Source: Maricaulis sp048270095 (lineage in GTDB: Bacteria > Pseudomonadota > Alphaproteobacteria > Caulobacterales > Maricaulaceae). From it: a DNA stretch of 64,000 nt. Of the stretch, positions 25,726 to 32,757 are shown one piece after another; position 1 is the first letter of the stretch, and every line of letters starts with the position of its first letter. The position numbers were made by a program, and so were the translations under genes. The stretch is taken from the NCBI RefSeq assembly GCF_048270095.1, contig NZ_JBLWTL010000016.1, positions 3,452-67,451 on the forward strand, written 5' to 3'. Below the pieces are notes generated by a model. The model was not told the origin of the DNA. It made no database searches and saw only the letters and a program-made list of their open reading frames with translations.

Positions 25726-26532
25726 TCAGGTAGACAGAAACCCGTTCAGTTCACCGCATACAAAACGGGCTGCAGTAAGAACACCGGTTTCAAAACAGCC
25801 GGTATCAACACCGATACGACGATTGCGGATTCTCGGCTCATCGGCCGGTGTGTGACCGTGCACGACAGTATATGGCTCAACCCAGTCAGCATCAGTATCC
25901 AGAAGAAACGACGTATCGCGTGACCATAGAAAGTCCGGCGTGTCGTGTTCTTCGAGCGGCTTCTTCATGATTATACCGGCATGAACAAAGATCAACTTAT
26001 GCTTTTCATCAATATAATACGGCTCATCACCCTGCAGCATATCTTCAAGAGCGCGGATATGGGCAACGGGAATGCGATCAATCACGTCACGCCATACGGA
26101 CTGCTTCATCTGTTCAACCGGATCGAAAATCGGGTGGTTCTGCTCGTTGGCCACATATGATTGCAGAGTTTGAAGGCCGCCGTTTTCAAGCCACCACAGA
26201 CCCTGTCGCTCAATAGTTGCCCTATTCGCTTTTTCGTCAAAAAGCTGAATCAGATCGAGAAAAAGCTCTTCATGATTACCGGGCAGGGCGATGATCGATT
26301 GCGGATTTGCCGATGTAACCGGACCCCATCCATAGCCAGACAGCTGTTGGCGTTTCATCTTGCAAATCAGATCGAGCACGCCTTTTGAATCCGGGCCGCG
26401 ATCAACATAATCACCCAACAGAACAATCTGACAGGCACCGGGCCAATTCTCGTGATCTTGTAAGATAAGGCCCAGCAGGGTTTTCAATTCATCGAGGCAG
26501 CCATGTAAATCGCCAATGGCATAATGGATCAT
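25726..26532 (-). CDS. PPP-type metallophosphatase (ApaH/PrpA-like)
   Basis: A 268-residue serine/threonine-type phosphatase with all the PPP motifs: GDLHGC near residue 7, GDYVDRGPDS near residue 40, and LPGNHEE near residue 84. Later histidines are in FVHAGI and VHGHTPA. Bacterial members dephosphorylate proteins or cleave dinucleoside polyphosphates. The start ATG 26532 is 2 bp after the stop of the unknown 358-residue gene, so the two form an operon and may act together. It is cargo of the integrated element. Confidence 0.88.
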   Translation of the reverse strand: MIHYAIGDLHGCLDELKTLLGLILQDHENWPGACQIVLLGDYVDRGPDSKGVLDLICKMKRQQLSGYGWGPVTSANPQSIIALPGNHEELFLDLIQLFDEKANRATIERQGLWWLENGGLQTLQSYVANEQNHPIFDPVEQMKQSVWRDVIDRIPVAHIRALEDMLQGDEPYYIDEKHKLIFVHAGIIMKKPLEEHDTPDFLWSRDTSFLLDTDADWVEPYTVVHGHTPADEPRIRNRRIGVDTGCFETGVLTAARFVCGELNGFLST

Positions 26533-26534
26533 GA

Positions 26535-27611
26535 TTATGCCCCTTCGCCGGCAGACGGTTGGAACATCGTCTGAATCAGGTTGATCGCGGTATCGGCCTC
26601 ACCGTCGATTGCGTCTGCGTCGAGTTGGCTACGACCAATAGAGAAGAAGGCGTGATAAAGGCCGTCGTAGCAGCCACCGAACATGTTGTCCGACGCGTCG
26701 ATAATACCGTGTTGCGCAAAAGCGGTTGCAATGATCCGGCGTGTTTCATCTGAAAGTCGAGCGTTCCCAACCCCTTTCATTTCTTCAATGGCGGCCGAAT
26801 TGCCACCAAAACGGCTCTTCAGTGCGATAACGGCGGGTTCGGTCGGATGGGCGTAATGGTAGTAGGCGGTAGACCCGGTAATGCCGTCCCCGACGCAACC
26901 CTTCAAGCAGTTCCGAAACTTACGTGCGAAGCTAACCAGATCGGTCGGTTTTACGATCTGGTGAATAGATGGGTGATCAATTTTTGGTCCGATTGGGAAT
27001 TCGAACGCGCGTGCAATCAGGTATGTTGTTGCATCAGTCCAGAACTCTCCCCGTGAAGGAATATCGCGAACCTTGTCCAGAAAACACGATGCCGCTTCCG
27101 AATCCGCACACAGCATAGCTATGATTCGGGCTTCCTTCGTGTGATCGATAAACTTCACGACACCCGGAACACGCAGTTCAACCGGCAATTCATGCAGGAT
27201 TTCGATGGTGTTGCCGGTGATATTATTGTCGTGCTGCAGGAACTTCTTCGCTGCCGGGCAATTCAACAAATCGAACAGCTTTTTATACTGATCGACCGTG
27301 AGCATCGGCAGTGGAATCTTGCTGAAAATCTTCCGGCATCCATGCCACTGGTTTGGCAACGTTTCTTTGAGCTGCACCGACCATTTTTGATTCAGAAAAT
27401 GGTTGTCGATCTGCGTGTCACCGACCGCCAGAGCAAGGCCAGTGAGGTGCATAACCTGCCGCGGCTGGTTCAAAAAAACGCTGCTGGGCGACGGAAAAAG
27501 GCAAGCGAGTTCGAGTGCGTTTTCGCCCGCGACAATCCGCAACGAATCCGTGATTTCGGGATAGAAACACACCGGCTCGTAGTCGAAACCGGCTTGGGAA
27601 ACATGAAGCAT
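26535..27611 (-). CDS. Unknown 358-residue protein, partner of the phosphatase
   Basis: This is the first gene of a two-gene operon with the PPP phosphatase, 2 bp apart. It is soluble. Residues about 225-310 contain FRNCLKGCVGDGITG, then PAVIALKSRFGGNSAAIEEM, loosely resembling the conserved core of PcfJ-like proteins of plasmids and phages (Asn-Cys followed by a hydrophobic strand and a Glu). That resemblance is weak and unverified. Start ATG 27611. A conflict or defence role with the phosphatase is speculative. Confidence 0.6.
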   Translation of the reverse strand: MLHVSQAGFDYEPVCFYPEITDSLRIVAGENALELACLFPSPSSVFLNQPRQVMHLTGLALAVGDTQIDNHFLNQKWSVQLKETLPNQWHGCRKIFSKIPLPMLTVDQYKKLFDLLNCPAAKKFLQHDNNITGNTIEILHELPVELRVPGVVKFIDHTKEARIIAMLCADSEAASCFLDKVRDIPSRGEFWTDATTYLIARAFEFPIGPKIDHPSIHQIVKPTDLVSFARKFRNCLKGCVGDGITGSTAYYHYAHPTEPAVIALKSRFGGNSAAIEEMKGVGNARLSDETRRIIATAFAQHGIIDASDNMFGGCYDGLYHAFFSIGRSQLDADAIDGEADTAINLIQTMFQPSAGEGA

Positions 27612-27938
27612 GTGACGATCCTTCAGTGGTGGGTCATCTCATGCTTGGTCTCCAATGTGTCTGAAGCCGGCAAATTGACCGGCACCGTCTAATAGCCGGT
27701 ATTTCGGGCGGATTTCAGGCGGGTTTCAGAAAGGAATAAGGCAGAATAAGGCGATCTTGGGCGTCTCGCGGCCAATCCCGTTTTGACGTTTATGTAATGT
27801 GTGACCGTCGTCTGGCGCGCTCACTCGTTGACTTTCTGTCGGCGGACCGTGCGCTAAGCTCCAGCTGTAAACAGAATTGAGGGCGAGCTTTACGTTGCTC
27901 GACGGCGCACGCTACAAAGGAAGGAGAGGATTTCCAAT
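27612..27938. other. Divergent intergenic region between unknown operon and methylase
   Basis: This region is 327 bp. It must hold the promoters of the minus-strand phosphatase operon and of the methylase. aaggaaggagagg near 27917 is the methylase ribosome-binding site. GC-rich short direct words (gccggcaaattgaccgg, gcgggtttcag) occur; no further gene is supported. Confidence 0.45.
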
Positions 27939-28826
27939 ATGCGTCTACCCCATCCGATTCCTTATCAAGGAAGTAAGAGAAAACTCGCGCATTTGATCGG
28001 CCGCTATGTTCCCAAATCGGCCACGTTCTACGAGCCGTTCTGTGGATCAGGGGCGATGACAATTTATGCGGCGCACAAGGGGTTGGCGAACCGTTTTGTC
28101 TTGGGTGACAGTCTCGAGCCGATTGTGCGCCTGCAACAGGCCATAGTAGAAATGCCCGCGAAAACTGCTGACCGGTATCAAACAGTTTGGGAGGGGCAGA
28201 CATCGGACAATTTCGGCTACTTCAATGACGTGCGTGCCCGATATAATGCCGACCGCGATGCCGTTGATCTGCTCTATCTAATATGTCGATGCGTCAAGAA
28301 TGCTATCAGGTTCAACAAGGCCGGCAACTTCACACAATCGCACGATAAGCGTCGCCTTGGAACTCATCCGGAAAAGATGCGGGCAGCGATCCATGGGGTT
28401 TCACAAATCCTAAAAGGCAAAGTCGAATATCGTGTGGGCGATTGGCTCGAGACTACGTTCGACGCAGACCCCGACGACTTTGTATACATGGACCCGCCGT
28501 ACCTCGGCACGTCAGTTGGGCCTGATAAGCGTTATCATCAGCAAATGACCCAAGAGCCGTTGATTGCAGGACTTGCCAAACTCAACGCACGTTCGGTCCC
28601 ATTCGTATTGTCCTACGATGGCATGACCGGCGACAAGGAATATGGGCCGCCGCTACCTGATCACTTGGGCATGACGCGATTATTGCTCCATGCAGGAATG
28701 TCATCACAGGCAACGCTATCCGGACGCAAAGAAGAAACAGTTGAGAGTCTTTACCTGTCCGCTGATTTGGCTGAACCCGTGGACGGTGTTATCCGCGCGC
28801 CAGCGCAGCTTTCACTAACTCTTTGA
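27939..28826 (+). CDS. DNA adenine N6-methyltransferase (D12 class)
   Basis: A 295-residue Dam-like methylase. YQGSKRKLAHLIG and FYEPFCGSGAM form the SAM-binding motifs X and I, and VYMDPPYLGTS is the catalytic DPPY motif IV. Such enzymes methylate adenine in short DNA sites. The tail of the gene overlaps the tail of the converging HNH nuclease gene by 38 bp, an arrangement typical of a type II restriction-modification pair. Start ATG 27939 follows a strong AAGGAGAGG. The recognition sequence cannot be told. Confidence 0.92.
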   Translation: MRLPHPIPYQGSKRKLAHLIGRYVPKSATFYEPFCGSGAMTIYAAHKGLANRFVLGDSLEPIVRLQQAIVEMPAKTADRYQTVWEGQTSDNFGYFNDVRARYNADRDAVDLLYLICRCVKNAIRFNKAGNFTQSHDKRRLGTHPEKMRAAIHGVSQILKGKVEYRVGDWLETTFDADPDDFVYMDPPYLGTSVGPDKRYHQQMTQEPLIAGLAKLNARSVPFVLSYDGMTGDKEYGPPLPDHLGMTRLLLHAGMSSQATLSGRKEETVESLYLSADLAEPVDGVIRAPAQLSLTL

Positions 28827-29514
28827 TGTAGGCGCTCAGGCCTTTGCCTGCCGCAACGGCGCGTGTCTTCAGCGTGTCATGTATCGCGACCTCGTCGCCT
28901 TGCCATTGAAGGTCTACGCGCCGAACCTGTTGCATGGCGATGTGGTCATAGGCCTCAGGAAATGCCCACATGCAGGTCTTGCAGATCGATTGATCTTGAA
29001 CTGTTTGCCAATTCTTGCAGGCTTCACACGACCACGACTTCGCACGCTGGCTGGAAGCGTCGAGCAGCATGTAGGCTGCTGGGTCACCTTCATCGTGCAC
29101 CTCGTCACCTGCAACCTCGTATGGGATGCGGTGGTCAATTTGCAGATATCGTCCTTCGATCACCTCATTGGTGAATGCCTCACGAGACCCGTAGTGGGCG
29201 AGCAACGTGTCCTTGAACGATTTCGAAAACGCTTTACGTCCACCGATTCGACCCTTCTTAATCTTGGTGGGATCACCGAAGATATATGCGCCGATCTTTC
29301 GGCCAGACGTCTCGCTGACGACTTTGATCGTATCGAGCGGAATTCCTTGTTCCCGTACGTCACGAGCTGCACGAGGCCCGTGGGTATAGCCGTATAGGTC
29401 CTGCAGTTCCTCGTTGTTAACGGAGCCGTGTTGCAAGATATGGTCGATCACTGTCCGCGCACGTTTCGCCGTAACATTCTCGCATAGTTTAAGAATTTTT
29501 GGATCAACTGTCAT
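28789..29514 (-). CDS. HNH endonuclease, probable restriction enzyme of the adjacent methylase
   Basis: A 241-residue protein with an HNH-type core: LQIDHRIPYEV gives the Asp-His pair near residue 123. A zinc-binding set is seen in SCEACKNW and SICKTCMW. The N-terminal half (AKRARTVIDHILQHGSVNN, then GYTHGPRAARDVREQGIPL) looks like a winged-helix DNA-binding part. Its tail overlaps the methylase tail by 38 bp on the opposite strand. Together they probably form a type II restriction-modification system, an inference from proximity and type. Confidence 0.75.
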   Translation of the reverse strand: MTVDPKILKLCENVTAKRARTVIDHILQHGSVNNEELQDLYGYTHGPRAARDVREQGIPLDTIKVVSETSGRKIGAYIFGDPTKIKKGRIGGRKAFSKSFKDTLLAHYGSREAFTNEVIEGRYLQIDHRIPYEVAGDEVHDEGDPAAYMLLDASSQRAKSWSCEACKNWQTVQDQSICKTCMWAFPEAYDHIAMQQVRRVDLQWQGDEVAIHDTLKTRAVAAGKGLSAYIKELVKAALARG

Positions 29515-30210
29515 GGCGCCACGCTAGATGATCTATCACCGTCAGTCACCTCAATAGGGCGCAGCTCTAGTTCGGGCCTGAACTATGCCGCTGTACAACG
29601 GCACTACGTGATGTCGCGGGTGACCATGATGGTAGTGCCGATGACTTCAAGCGGATGCTCAGCGAGTATCACTTCACCGGCAGGGCGCCGCCTAGTGATG
29701 CCGTGATCGACGCGCTGAATGAGAAGCCGAAGATATTGGAACGCAAGACGGTCGTGGAATGGGTTATCGACTGGTTGCGTGACCTGATCCAGACCTTCGA
29801 TGAAGGAATGGGGTGGGCGCCGATCCTAGAGTGTCGGAATCCAAAGCCGATATCGCCGCTTGGTTTGCGTGTCGGGTCACGGTCGGGGGCACAATTTCAA
29901 CGGCCGGCTTACTAAGTCACTGATAAACATCAAAATAAAACAGATCAAACATCTTTCACCAATTCGGCCTACTGAATTTTATTGTGCGAAAATATCATTC
30001 AAAATCAATGAATTAAAGAATTATACACCCGAATTGTAAATTAATTGCTTGCCAAATAATACCTAATATGAAAGTAATGTTTACGCGTCCTCTTCATTGG
30101 GAGGGGGGCCGGGTTGGCGGCTGCGTTGTGGCGGTGGCATTCAGCATCGCTGCTTAGGTCGCGGTTGAACTTGTTGAACTGAATTATTGGCGGAAGAAGG
30201 CGAAGAGCGA
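29515..30210. other. Intergenic region with a possible gene remnant and AT-rich segment
   Basis: From 29568 to about 29820 one plus frame reads as protein (DFKRMLSEYHFTGRAPPSDA..., then ERKTVVEWVIDWLRDLIQTF) but has no credible start. It may be the eroded 3' end of a lost gene, so remaining open to 29915 may be chance. From 29915 to 30090 the DNA is very AT-rich, with no gene. The promoter for the MarR-like gene should lie near 30100-30200. Confidence 0.4.
29568..29915 (+). pseudogene. Possible remnant of a larger gene
   Basis: The open frame contains a helical, amphipathic stretch of about 70 residues (GSADDFKRMLSEYHFTG, then KPKILERKTVVEWVIDW) with natural-looking composition. There is no start codon with a ribosome-binding site and no upstream continuation past 29568. 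A truncated C-terminus of an older cargo gene is a reasonable reading, but its family is not identified. Confidence 0.3.
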
Positions 30211-30687
30211 ATGGCAACGATGGATGAGTTGGCCAGTTTGCATCTGATTTTTAATGAAATCAGAGGGGTGGATGCTGATCTCCCAGTCAGTCATCCCGCC
30301 GCATTGGTGTTCATAGCTGCACACCAGAAGAAGAATAAGAGCCCACGCGTGTCCGACATCACAACCGGCCTCGGCATGATGCCATCGTCCGTGACCCGTA
30401 TGTTGACGAGCCTCGAACGCCGGAAGCTGATCAGTCGTAAGAAGGACCGTGCTGATGCCCGGACAACGCGAATTTTAATTACCAACCGTGGACTCGAACT
30501 GATCGAACGGATGCTCGGTCACGCAACGCCAGAAGCAAACGTTAGTGACTGGTCGCCAAGAACCGTTCCGCTGCCCGCCAAAGGCTTTATCATCAAAATT
30601 AGTCAGGATCGTGAGGGCCAATTGCAGAGGCTTGAAAGATTGGAAGCCGAGATGATTTCCCTGAAAGACGATCTGCAAAACGACTAG
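30211..30687 (+). CDS. MarR-like winged-helix regulator
   Basis: A 158-residue protein from ATG 30211. The winged-helix pattern is clear: SDITTGLGMMPSSVTRMLTS as the recognition part, then SLERRKLISRKKDRADARTT for the wing, at about residues 50-90. The C-terminal 40 residues are charged and probably form a coiled coil (REGQLQRLERLEAEMISLKD). It lies 26 bp before the integrase gene on the same strand and may control it. The ligand is unknown. Confidence 0.75.
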   Translation: MATMDELASLHLIFNEIRGVDADLPVSHPAALVFIAAHQKKNKSPRVSDITTGLGMMPSSVTRMLTSLERRKLISRKKDRADARTTRILITNRGLELIERMLGHATPEANVSDWSPRTVPLPAKGFIIKISQDREGQLQRLERLEAEMISLKDDLQND

Positions 30688-30713
30688 AAATCACGACCAG
30701 CCGGACCAACATT

Positions 30714-31826
30714 ATGTCTATTAGAATGCGAAATAACGGATTGCAGATTGACGTCTCACTGACCACGAATGGGCAGAAAGTTCGCTATAGAGAAACCTTT
30801 CACGGCACGATGCCGGCGGCCACGATCCGTGAAGCTGTCATCAAGGCAGCCCTAATGGAGGGCAAAGACCCTTCGGCGCAAAACGACAATTCGAAGGCCT
30901 GCCGAAAGAAATTAAAGAAGAGCAAGAAGAAGTCCAAGGAGGATGCCCGCACAGAGCTGCCGTTGGAAGCCACCTTGGAGGCCGTGTGGGGCAGATACTG
31001 GAAGGGGAACGGGCAGGAAGTGGCTGTCAGATCGCATATGCGGCAGGCCGTCGAATTCTTTGGACCAGATACGTGCATCCGCACGATCAAGACTGTTGAG
31101 GCCGACGAATATATTGATGCCATGAAGGACCGTGGCCTCGCCCCTTCAACCATTCGCGGACGGTGTGCAGCCTTATCCAAGATGTTTCGGCATTGCGTGA
31201 ATCGCGGGCTGCTTAAGGATATGCCATTTTTCGATACGCCACCCGTTGGTGATAATTCGCGTCATCGCTTTCTGTCTCTCGAAGAAGAGGAAGAATTGTT
31301 GACCATCTTGCGTGTGGATTGGGATTGTGGGTTCAAGACCAAGCGGTCAGATCGGATTGAAGGTTCGATCTATGTCAGTCTTTTTGAATTCCTCCTCGAC
31401 ACCGGTGTTCGCCCAAGTGAAGCGCGTGACGTGAAGATGAAGAATCTGAACGGCCGTTTGCTGACTTTGATCCACACCAAGAATACTGTTCGGCGCACAA
31501 TTCCGTTGACAGTCCGGGCCTTGGCGGCGTTGAAGCGTCTCGCCGAACATTTCGGTGATGAACCATTGGCTTGGGCCACGGCTTCGAGGATCACGCGAGG
31601 GTGGAATTTCGCTCGCGATCAAATGGGCCTCGCCGGCGACAAGGACTTCGTGCCGTACTGTCTGCGCCATACCTGTGCCACTCGGTTGTATGACAAAACG
31701 AGAGACCTATTGCTGACGAAAGAATGGCTTGGTCACAAGACGATCCAGATTACCCTTCGTTATGCCCAGTTGCAGCCCGACGATTTGGAAAAGGCGTGCG
31801 ATCTTATGCAAGCGCAAGCGGCTTAG
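30714..31826 (+). CDS. Tyrosine recombinase (integrase) of the element
   Basis: A 370-residue integrase. The catalytic set is Arg233 (TGVRPSEAR), Lys256 (HTKN), Arg318 in YCLRHTCATRL (the first HxxR histidine position is Tyr315), His341 (WLGHKT) and nucleophile Tyr350 (LRYAQL). Residues about 60-80 are a lysine-rich stretch. It stands at the right end of the element, its stop 51 bp before the intron-bearing tRNA. It probably cuts the tRNA-Leu anticodon loop, as judged by the 16-bp direct repeats. Start ATG 30714. Confidence 0.94.
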   Translation: MSIRMRNNGLQIDVSLTTNGQKVRYRETFHGTMPAATIREAVIKAALMEGKDPSAQNDNSKACRKKLKKSKKKSKEDARTELPLEATLEAVWGRYWKGNGQEVAVRSHMRQAVEFFGPDTCIRTIKTVEADEYIDAMKDRGLAPSTIRGRCAALSKMFRHCVNRGLLKDMPFFDTPPVGDNSRHRFLSLEEEEELLTILRVDWDCGFKTKRSDRIEGSIYVSLFEFLLDTGVRPSEARDVKMKNLNGRLLTLIHTKNTVRRTIPLTVRALAALKRLAEHFGDEPLAWATASRITRGWNFARDQMGLAGDKDFVPYCLRHTCATRLYDKTRDLLLTKEWLGHKTIQITLRYAQLQPDDLEKACDLMQAQAA

Positions 31827-31877
31827 TGAAGCTTCTTTTTGCTATGATCGTCGGCATGATATAGCCATCGCATATGT

Positions 31878-32184
31878 GCGGACGTGGCGGAATTGGTATA
31901 CGCAACAGACTTAGGCGAAACTTGAGTGCCTGATGGGAAACCGTCAGAGTAGAACTGATCAAAGTCGGGGAAACCTGTAAGATGGCAATCCCGAGCCAAG
32001 CTTCTTTCGAAAGAAAGTTGAAGGTGTAGAGGCCTGATGGTCAGCATCTAAACCGGGCAGCCGGCATGATGAAGGGAAGGTCCAGACCACAAAGCCGGGT
32101 TTCCGGTGGCGGCGAAAGCCGTAGTTGGTAAGAAAATCTGTCGCCCGTAAGGGATTGAGGGTTCAAGTCCCTCCGTCCGCACCA
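31878..32184 (+). tRNA. tRNA-Leu(UAA) interrupted by a group I intron
   Basis: Exon 1 is 31878-31912 and exon 2 is 32133-32184. After splicing the loop reads ctt+aaaa, so the anticodon is TAA. The acceptor stem (gcggacg with cgtccgc), anticodon stem (acaga with tctgt) and T-stem (gaggg with ccctc) are all perfectly paired, a long variable arm is present and CCA is encoded. It is a complete class II tRNA, different in sequence from the split host copy. It lies in the element just after the integrase gene. Confidence 0.95.
31913..32132 (+). ncRNA. Group I intron, subgroup IC3-like, in tRNA-Leu(UAA)
   Basis: 220 nt, between U34 and A35 of the anticodon (5' splice site after U, last base G). The core elements match cyanobacterial and Azoarcus tRNA introns: ggcaatcccgagccaagc (P/Q core region) and gaaggtgtagaggcctgatg (the R/S, P7 and P3 region). 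Three GAAA-capped stems are visible (ctgatgg..ccgtcag, ctttc..gaaag, cggc..gccg). No homing-endonuclease frame is present. P1 pairs about four bases, including the U-G wobble at the 5' splice site. Confidence 0.93.
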
Positions 32185-32480
32185 CACAAAATAATCGTGC
32201 ATGACAAGATGAGATCGAACATCGGCCTCTTCGTGTCTTATGCCGAGATTGACCCGCTTCAAGCTGCGATTTTCCTTTTGATACGCGGACCACCGCCTTG
32301 GTTGTTTCGGACTGACTGCCGTCGGGTCACCGGCACGCCCGAACGGTGACCTCATGGCGCTGTCTAGGTCACTGTCCGTGACCCAAAAATTCATGAGACG
32401 TCAATTTGTTAGTGCCAAATAATTTTTATATTCAATAGCTTGCTGCAGATTAATTTCAAATATGAAATCAATGTGGGATT
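32185..32480. other. Right-end non-coding region
   Basis: No supported gene. It holds gtgacccaaaaattcatg at 32378-32395, matching the left-end block, and gggtcac at 32324. ggtcac...gtgacc lies at 32366-32384 as an inverted pair. Probably the P' arm of the attachment site. Confidence 0.4.
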
Positions 32481-32537
32481 GACTTAAAATCTGTCGATTG
32501 AAAGATCGTGCCGGTTCGAGTCCGGCCGCCCGCACCA
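32481..32537 (+). pseudogene. 3' half of host tRNA-Leu(UAA), with attR core
   Basis: Starts with the same 16-base core (32481-32496), then the variable arm (cgattgaaagatcg), T-arm (gccgg-ttcgagt-ccggc), acceptor strand cgcccgc and acca. It is the exact partner of 23152-23196. The bases before the core (gggatt) are element DNA and do not form an acceptor or D-arm, so no tRNA is made from this side either. Confidence 0.93.
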
Positions 32538-32757
32538 GCCTTCGCTGCGAAGTAGCGAAGGCTGTCACGCCATAGCCCAAAGGGCGAAGGCGGACCGCTC
32601 GCCATCTCGCAGCTACGGCTGGGCAAGCCTCAACATCCGGTCTGCTCGCGGAGTGGCGATCCCGCCCGACGCCCGGCACCCTGCGCTCCGCGCCACCACC
32701 CTTGAGGCCCGCCGCGCACTGGTGCAGTGTGCCCCTTCACTCAAAGGTCCCCCAGCC

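Larger units (their letters stand above)
23181..32496 (+). mobile_element. 9.3-kb integrative element inserted in tRNA-Leu(UAA)
   Basis: The element is bounded by 16-bp direct repeats (23181-23196 and 32481-32496) that are the anticodon-loop region of tRNA-Leu(UAA); spacing between repeat starts is 9,300 bp. It has visibly lower GC than its flanks, with AT-rich spacers. It carries an AlpA-like regulator, a possible HUH protein, four unassigned or phosphatase genes, a methylase-HNH pair, a MarR-like regulator and, at the right end, a tyrosine recombinase followed by an intact intron-bearing tRNA-Leu(UAA). It has no capsid, conjugation or transposase genes, so mobility may depend on a helper or on the HUH protein. 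Confidence 0.93.

Noticed and set aside
31913..32132. Group II intron instead of group I
   Set aside because: No domain V or reverse transcriptase; the core motifs and final G fit group I.
32041..32394. 117-residue minus-strand frame across the intron-bearing tRNA
   Set aside because: It runs through tRNA and ribozyme sequence, whose function explains the constraint; no protein character.
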